From: Lingula anatina
Taxonomy: Eukaryota > Brachiopoda > Lingulata > Lingulida > Lingulidae
Assembly (NCBI RefSeq): GCF_001039355.2
Contig: NW_019773541.1
Coordinates: 55,852-88,265, forward strand
Length of the DNA stretch: 32,414 nucleotides
Direction: 5' to 3'
In this document: piece by piece, positions 30,501 to 32,414 of the stretch
Position numbering within the stretch: position 1 is the first letter of the stretch
How the letters are laid out: each line of letters starts with the position of its first letter
Made by a program: the position numbers and the translations under genes
The notes under the pieces: model-generated
What the model saw: the letters and a program-made list of their open reading frames with translations, nothing else
Database searches by the model: none
Told to the model about the DNA's origin: nothing

Positions 30501-31296
30501 CTGTTATAATAAGTTAGCTAATTGCTCACAGTCTACCTGGGAGACAAGAAACATAACCAGGTATGCTGCAATTGGAAAAATATTTCTTAGGTTTATTTGA
30601 CATCCAGCCTCTTTAAGTTAAACAAAATCTGAAATGTATACCCCATGGCATTTCTATACACATAATGTCAATTGATTTATGTAGTGAGCATATCATGTAA
30701 TGCTTTAAGAGAGCAAACAAGAATTGGAGTCCAAAATCAATCAACATTCCTCAAGGATATGAAAAGTTTGGTCAACACCAGGCTAAACAAAAATAAAAGA
30801 GCAAGAAAAAAGAGATGCTCTTTTCTAGAAAGCATTTCTGTTATTTTTCCCTTGCATCATCAGCATTTCCATTCACTGAGTTAATATTTTGTTGTACTAC
30901 AAAAACATTGGGAAAGTTATTATTTTACTGCATGTCTGGCGTTTTTCCATTCCTTTTGTCTGGTCATTAAATTTTTCGGAAAAAATTCCCACCTGAATGT
31001 TGTTACTGGTCTATATTCATCTCAAATGAAGACAGATAATGAAGAGGTCAAGAAAGAACTTGTTATGTTATTCTCTCTTCATAAATAATGAGCTGCTTAT
31101 TCATAACTAAAGGGTGTATTGAGTGAATTGAAAATTGAATGACAGAGTAGAAGTTATGCCTAATAGCCTGTCTGAAAAACTCACCTTCTCCTGAGGAGGG
31201 CTGCATAGTACTCTGTTCACTAGGTGCTACTTCAGGTGGTGCTGGCTTGGCGCCTTTCACTATCACTATCTGATTGCTGTTGTCATTCACAAGGTT
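13768..31296 (-). CDS. Large charged coiled-coil protein, tentatively KIAA2012-like; 5' end outside window
   Basis: Function unknown. Twenty-three minus-strand exons join in frame with GT-AG borders to 1367 codons and a TGA at 13768-13770. Layout of the visible part: residues 1-530 Ser/Pro/Gly-rich and acidic, probably disordered; 530-600 a short ordered-looking segment; 600-730 with a Ser-Gln/Ser-His repeat; 730-1045 Lys/Ser/Ala-rich with two Lys-Ser repeat arrays; 1045-1108 acidic; 1108-1315 an almost pure Glu/Arg/Lys/Leu helix (coiled coil or single alpha helix); 1321-1357 a compact tail with GLQVEASGLDHTQDINRAFV. No signal peptide or membrane segment was seen. The disordered body, charged helix and short C-terminal module recall vertebrate KIAA2012 (DUF4670); that match is from memory and unverified. 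Trichohyalin- or MAP7-like proteins are alternatives based only on composition. Exon structure is far surer than identity. Confidence 0.85.
14440..14590 (-). CDS. Gene 2 exon (1234-1284), charged helix
   Basis: Encodes ELERQRQEEEERLRLEEEAM then LATMAEAEREEYERKKKEEA. Acceptor TCTTGCAG, donor AAAG|GTAAGT. Phase 1 in, phase 2 out. Confidence 0.87.
14819..14991 (-). CDS. Gene 2 exon (1176-1234), charged helix
   Basis: Encodes EQAEEEERLAEEREKEAEKR, then more of the same with LAEMDREKRMKEEYVRKLEE. Acceptor TTTTGTAG, donor AAAG|GTACAT. Phase 2 in, phase 1 out. Confidence 0.87.
15186..15206. repeat. (T)21 homopolymer
   Basis: T run on the plus strand in the intron between gene 2 exons at 14991 and 15308. 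Confidence 0.93.
15308..15510 (-). CDS. Gene 2 exon (1109-1176), start of charged helix
   Basis: Encodes SVQLKNVTDKAARERKRQAD and then unbroken Arg/Lys/Glu helix with no Pro or Gly. Acceptor GTTTTAG, donor TAAG|GTAAAT. Phase 0 in, phase 2 out. Confidence 0.87.
16127..16315 (-). CDS. Gene 2 exon (1046-1108), acidic
   Basis: Encodes QSGTESPTPSHTTTESSMSF, IIVRDEFEATPEPEE and EEEEEGGSETE. Acceptor CTTGTAG, donor GAG|GTAGGT. Phase 0 in and out. Confidence 0.84.
16465..16667 (-). CDS. Gene 2 exon (978-1045), Lys/Ala-rich
   Basis: Encodes DAKKPKKPSVPVVSKAKKTA, more Lys/Ala sequence resembling linker-histone tails in composition, then an acidic part with PPKTLTPTTVMEVKAEEGEK. Acceptor ATTTTAG, donor AAA|GTAAGT. 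Phase 1 in, phase 0 out. Confidence 0.85.
16668..17637. other. Gene 2 intron with (CAT)n and TGACA-rich stretch
   Basis: A/T-rich, no exon found. Contains the CAT microsatellite at 17181-17216 and, right after it, a 100-nt stretch (17265-17370) with GTGACA-like words repeated at least five times. Confidence 0.6.
17181..17216. repeat. (CAT)n microsatellite
   Basis: About twelve CAT units in a gene 2 intron. Confidence 0.95.
17638..17766 (-). CDS. Gene 2 exon (935-978), helical
   Basis: Encodes KKPIVKKELTQEKLAEKAAA then EALADRFLSQYDLSETKTG. Acceptor TTTCCAG, donor GGTG|GTAGGT. Phase 1 in and out. Confidence 0.82.
17767..18429. other. Gene 2 intron, nothing recognised
   Basis: A/T-rich, with no splice-bounded open frame, repeat or motif noticed on either strand. 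Confidence 0.6.
18430..18495 (-). CDS. Gene 2 exon (913-935), 66 nt
   Basis: Encodes GKVENKKELEELYAQPEDPA then AK. Acceptor CTTTCAG, donor AAAG|GTCAGT. Phase 1 in and out. Confidence 0.8.
18764..18926 (-). CDS. Gene 2 exon (859-913), Lys-Ser repeat array 2
   Basis: Encodes ELAQADAK, then a run of KSX triplets (X = T, A, D, S, A, G, A, A, G) and KTPDDKKISEKEFVV. Shares its repeat with the preceding exon. Acceptor ACTATCAG, donor GTTG|GTAAGT. Phase 0 in, phase 1 out. Confidence 0.86.
18934..18980. repeat. (TAA/CAA)n microsatellite
   Basis: Mixed TAA and CAA units immediately upstream (minus-strand sense) of the Lys-Ser repeat exon; the acceptor of that exon lies within 10 nt. Confidence 0.85.
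19395..19780 (-). CDS. Gene 2 exon (730-858), Lys-Ser repeat array 1
   Basis: Begins SAADQMEDVDAQVASMDLIP, then a Pro-rich stretch, an array SKSAKSGKSAKSVK, a Lys/Ala tract and an acidic helix ending EVAQ. Acceptor TATTTAAG, donor CAG|GTAAGA. Phase 1 in, phase 0 out. Confidence 0.86.
19781..20770. other. Gene 2 intron with unusual, less A/T-rich segment
   Basis: The right half (about 20300-20770) is richer in G+C and contains many TGACA, GATGACAA and TGCAGG-like words. A minus-strand frame runs through it from the neighbouring exon, but residues there lack the composition of the protein and a good donor ends the exon at 20771. Probably a decayed repeat. Confidence 0.5.
20771..21160 (-). CDS. 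Gene 2 exon (600-730), Ser-Gln/Ser-His repeat
   Basis: The 390-nt exon starts SVHSVDEVSPELIEALANKE, then a repeat of Ser alternating with Gln, His or Arg (residues about 650-680, built on AGT-CAG/CAA/CAT codons), then a Ser-rich end. Acceptor GATTCAG, donor GAAG|GTAGAC. Phase 1 in and out. The frame stays open past the donor, but the composition changes abruptly there. Confidence 0.86.
21627..21723 (-). CDS. Gene 2 exon (568-600), ordered-looking helix
   Basis: Encodes EAVMEIVKRRMKSAEPTAAE then YRDLLRETLASV. Acceptor TTTTTTTAG, donor TGG|GTAGGT chosen to give phase 1 for the next exon. Confidence 0.83.
21724..22978. other. Gene 2 intron, A/T-rich
   Basis: No exon supported. Holds a T-rich low-complexity run with CTT and GTTT units at 22842-22890; otherwise nothing recognised. 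Confidence 0.6.
22842..22890. repeat. T-rich low-complexity run
   Basis: CTT units, a long T run and GTTT units in series in the gene 2 intron. Confidence 0.9.
22979..23092 (-). CDS. Gene 2 exon (530-567)
   Basis: Encodes LAAELWMERLPTPTQIISRS and DYEHDHDED. Acceptor TGTTTTAG, donor GAT|GTAAGA. Phase 0 in and out. Confidence 0.84.
23764..23939 (-). CDS. Gene 2 exon (471-529), helical
   Basis: Encodes AVTESQQEAEKKLIEALTAH then ARAIAVSVLNKSDAGQDLEE; predicted by eye as helical. Acceptor ATTCCAG, donor AAGG|GTAGGT. Phase 1 in, phase 0 out. Confidence 0.84.
24208..24466. mobile_element. 259-bp palindromic MITE, PIF/Harbinger-like
   Basis: Termini are GGCTTCGTTCACATGCAATG (24208-24227) and its exact reverse complement (24447-24466). 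TTA flanks both ends (24205-24207 and 24467-24469) as a target duplication. Nearly the whole element folds back on itself; the arms differ mainly in one internal patch (TTCGGTATGTC against the counterpart of GATAGCGCG) and a short centre near 24330-24345. A 3-bp TTA/TAA duplication and GG-beginning ends fit PIF/Harbinger. No coding capacity. Inserted in a gene 2 intron. Confidence 0.88.
24941..25150. repeat. Degenerate TGACATCA-containing repeat
   Basis: TGACATCA occurs at 25081-25088, 25120-25127 and 25138-25145. CATGCAGTCAAAGTGACACT (24989) and CATGCAGCTGAAGTGACATC (25068) are clearly related copies. The segment ends beside the donor of the exon at 25154. It may be a decayed tandem repeat; the CRE/AP-1-like words may be incidental. 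Confidence 0.5.
25154..25315 (-). CDS. Gene 2 exon (417-471)
   Basis: Encodes PASEYSVPPAKSSNTPAVFL and SLSPGSSLGHSDVLTGLE. Acceptor TTTTTTCAG, donor GAAG|GTACAG. Phase 1 in and out; last of eight consecutive symmetric exons. Confidence 0.83.
25316..26561. other. Gene 2 intron with AT-rich microsatellite
   Basis: TAA/AAAT low-complexity run at 25359-25410, then A/T-rich sequence without supported exons. Confidence 0.6.
26562..26693 (-). CDS. Gene 2 exon (373-417)
   Basis: Encodes GDFDATASMYTWSYNPQGES then VSKFGTSVRSSTIITGHT, with more aromatic residues than its neighbours, possibly an ordered motif. Acceptor TTGGACAG, donor ACAG|GTAGAT. Phase 1 in and out. Confidence 0.84.
27203..27373 (-). 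CDS. Gene 2 exon (316-373), Ala/Arg repeat
   Basis: Encodes GRDSGHHSEEEEAPLHASGH, then ARARAAPAART, a short Ala-Arg repeat from CGTGCA codons. Acceptor GTCCACAG, donor CGAG|GTAGGA. Phase 1 in and out. Confidence 0.83.
27533..27626. repeat. (TTTA)n microsatellite, about 94 bp
   Basis: TTTA units with a few interruptions near 27583-27603, in the gene 2 intron between the exons at 27373 and 27725. Confidence 0.95.
27725..27901 (-). CDS. Gene 2 exon (257-316), Gly-rich segment
   Basis: Encodes SYASHRSHKSTKSDD, then NGGALSIGGAVIMKPKDSEE and a Gly-rich end. The donor is ambiguous: GGAG|GTGGGT at 27725 is preferred, but GTAG|GTGGAG at 27734 has the same phase and would drop three codons. Phase 1 in and out. 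Confidence 0.78.
28298..28459 (-). CDS. Gene 2 exon (203-257), Ser-rich
   Basis: Encodes HLHSSAESLSASLNSLDDLP and GSVTGKSVSSKK. Acceptor TCTCACAG, donor AAAT|GTAAGT. Phase 1 in and out. Confidence 0.84.
28804..28950 (-). CDS. Gene 2 exon (154-203), acidic
   Basis: Encodes EEDEGLEDQEEQEQWATHVD, then Lys/Ser-rich sequence ending SARSSRSK. Acceptor ATTACAG, donor AAAG|GTAAAA. Phase 1 in and out. Confidence 0.84.
29396..29527 (-). CDS. Gene 2 exon (110-154)
   Basis: Encodes GPGVVPHVHIEPPTPQQSIL and a Thr/Ser/Arg-rich end. Acceptor TTATTTAG, donor GATG|GTAGGG. Phase 1 in and out. Confidence 0.84.
29750..29965 (-). CDS. Gene 2 exon (38-110), Ser/Ala/Pro-rich
   Basis: Encodes SAGWPDINEQDLKKSSGKGS, then an Ala/Pro-rich stretch ending PVLPPIQAGLTAQ. 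Acceptor TTGTTTCAG, donor CAAG|GTGAGA. Phase 1 in and out, length a multiple of three. Confidence 0.85.
29966..31184. other. Gene 2 intron with one unresolved base
   Basis: No exon supported. One N at 30266 marks an uncertain base, next to the palindrome CCATTTTAAAATGG (30281-30294 region). Confidence 0.6.
31185..31296 (-). CDS. Gene 2 exon (visible residues 1-38), first in window
   Basis: Encodes NLVNDNSNQIVIVKGAKPAP and SEQSTMQPSSGE. Acceptor TTTCAG (phase 0), donor GAAG|GTGAGT (phase 1). The phase-0 acceptor shows that more coding exons lie upstream, outside the window. Confidence 0.82.
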
Positions 31297-32414
31297 CTGA
31301 AATATATCATAGAAAGACATCATAAAAACTGACATTCCTCATAATTTGTGGACTTAGTGTGTAAATACAATACATGCATACACTGAATACTGCAAAAATT
31401 AGGGTAACACAGTAATGGCTGTTTTTCAGGAATTTTGTAGGATGACGAGATAGACAACATTTTATCCAGTTACACCATACTGTCTGTGATATTAACTGCA
31501 CTAATGAGTACAACAATTCTTGAAATATAGAGAAACTGAATATACTTTATAGACAGGGTGGATTCTAGACTGTGTTTGCAAGGTAGGTATTTTGGGGAAA
31601 TAAGTAAAAAGAGTTTTCATTTTTCATTCATCCATTTAATGAAACCATATGCATAACTGAAGTTAAATAATTATGAAGTACATGTACATAAAATAAGTAT
31701 CCAACATTACAATGCACACAGACTGCAAAAACAATTCAATAAGGTAAGAACAAATTATACAAGAAAATGGGTGTCAAGACTTCACATTTAGTATGTACAT
31801 AAATTGATAACTTACAGTCATGCATTAACATAAATAATATATAAAAGGCACTAAATCTGAATCTAAAATTTTAGGTATTTTCAATGGCATGCATTACAGG
31901 ATAAGAAATGGTTACCAAAAGAGATGTATATGTATTTATATTCCAAAGTTATTAAGCACACTGACAAATTAGTAGTAGGTTATGGTGTCTACAGTTTTTT
32001 AAAATATTAAAATATCTCTTAACATATACTTCTAAAAATAAATCATAAAATGTATATCTGATAGTTCCATATATCATACGATATTCTGTTAAAATTGGAC
32101 AAAAGTGTAGAATAAGCAAATTGGAAACCAAACATCCTATATGAGTTCTACAAATCTATGTGAAAAACAAATTAACTCAAATGTAAAGAGAGAACTCTGG
32201 GGAGATAGAGGTAAGGTTGAGAATGATAAAAAATACAATCTTCAAATCACTGCACACTCTAATGATTTCTTATTTTTAAAGGAGAGTTGGCTTGTAACAA
32301 ACCTCAATATCTTTTAAGCCATTATATATAAGTTGTGTTAAGTTTCTTCTCCATGGCTTTTTCATTATCAAAATAAAAGGGCATAATTACATATGTTTAT
32401 ATCAAACTTTTTTA
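31297..32414. other. Gene 2 intron reaching the window edge
   Basis: A/T-rich with no convincing exon. The phase-0 acceptor at 31296 shows that the gene continues upstream, to the right of the window. Confidence 0.6.

Noticed and set aside
1-32414. CRISPR arrays, bacterial-type operons, rRNA or tRNA genes
   Set aside because: No spaced direct repeats, no Shine-Dalgarno-led gene series and no cloverleaf candidates were seen. The spliced gene structure is plainly eukaryotic.

Overview
The window is AT-rich nuclear DNA from a metazoan, most likely a marine invertebrate. Coding sequence is broken into many short exons with GT-AG introns, introns are full of A/T runs and microsatellites, and both genes are of animal type. 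I cannot name the species. Both genes lie on the minus strand, one behind the other, and each is cut by a window edge. By joining exons with matching splice phases I obtained two continuous reading frames.

Gene 1 (12235 down to 492, running off the left edge) is a proton-coupled oligopeptide transporter of the SLC15/POT family, PEPT1/PEPT2 type. Nineteen exons give 622 codons: a lysine-rich N-terminal extension, transmembrane segments 1-9 with the family signatures, and most of the large glycosylated extracellular domain. The last membrane segments and the stop are outside the window. Its largest repeat-filled intron (5490-7451) carries about 1.65 kb of nested tandem repeats. Another intron holds a hammerhead-ribozyme-like motif of the kind found in Penelope-like retroelements, and a third holds a small foldback element.

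The interval 12236-13767 separates the genes. It contains the 3' UTR of gene 2, with a perfect 25-bp-arm hairpin, and the presumed promoter of gene 1, with a nuclear-receptor-type TCAAGGTCA site.

Gene 2 (entering from the right edge, last exon ending at 13768) is a large, mostly disordered, highly charged protein. Twenty-three exons give 1367 codons plus the stop. The N-terminal half is Ser/Pro/Gly-rich and made of consecutive phase 1-1 exons. The middle has Ser-Gln/Ser-His and Lys-Ser repeats and Lys/Ala-rich tracts. The C-terminal part is a long Glu/Arg/Lys helix ending in a compact, ordered-looking tail. The overall plan resembles vertebrate KIAA2012, but that assignment is from memory and tentative. 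One intron contains a clean 259-bp palindromic MITE with a TTA target duplication (PIF/Harbinger type). No RNA genes, CRISPR arrays or plus-strand genes could be supported.
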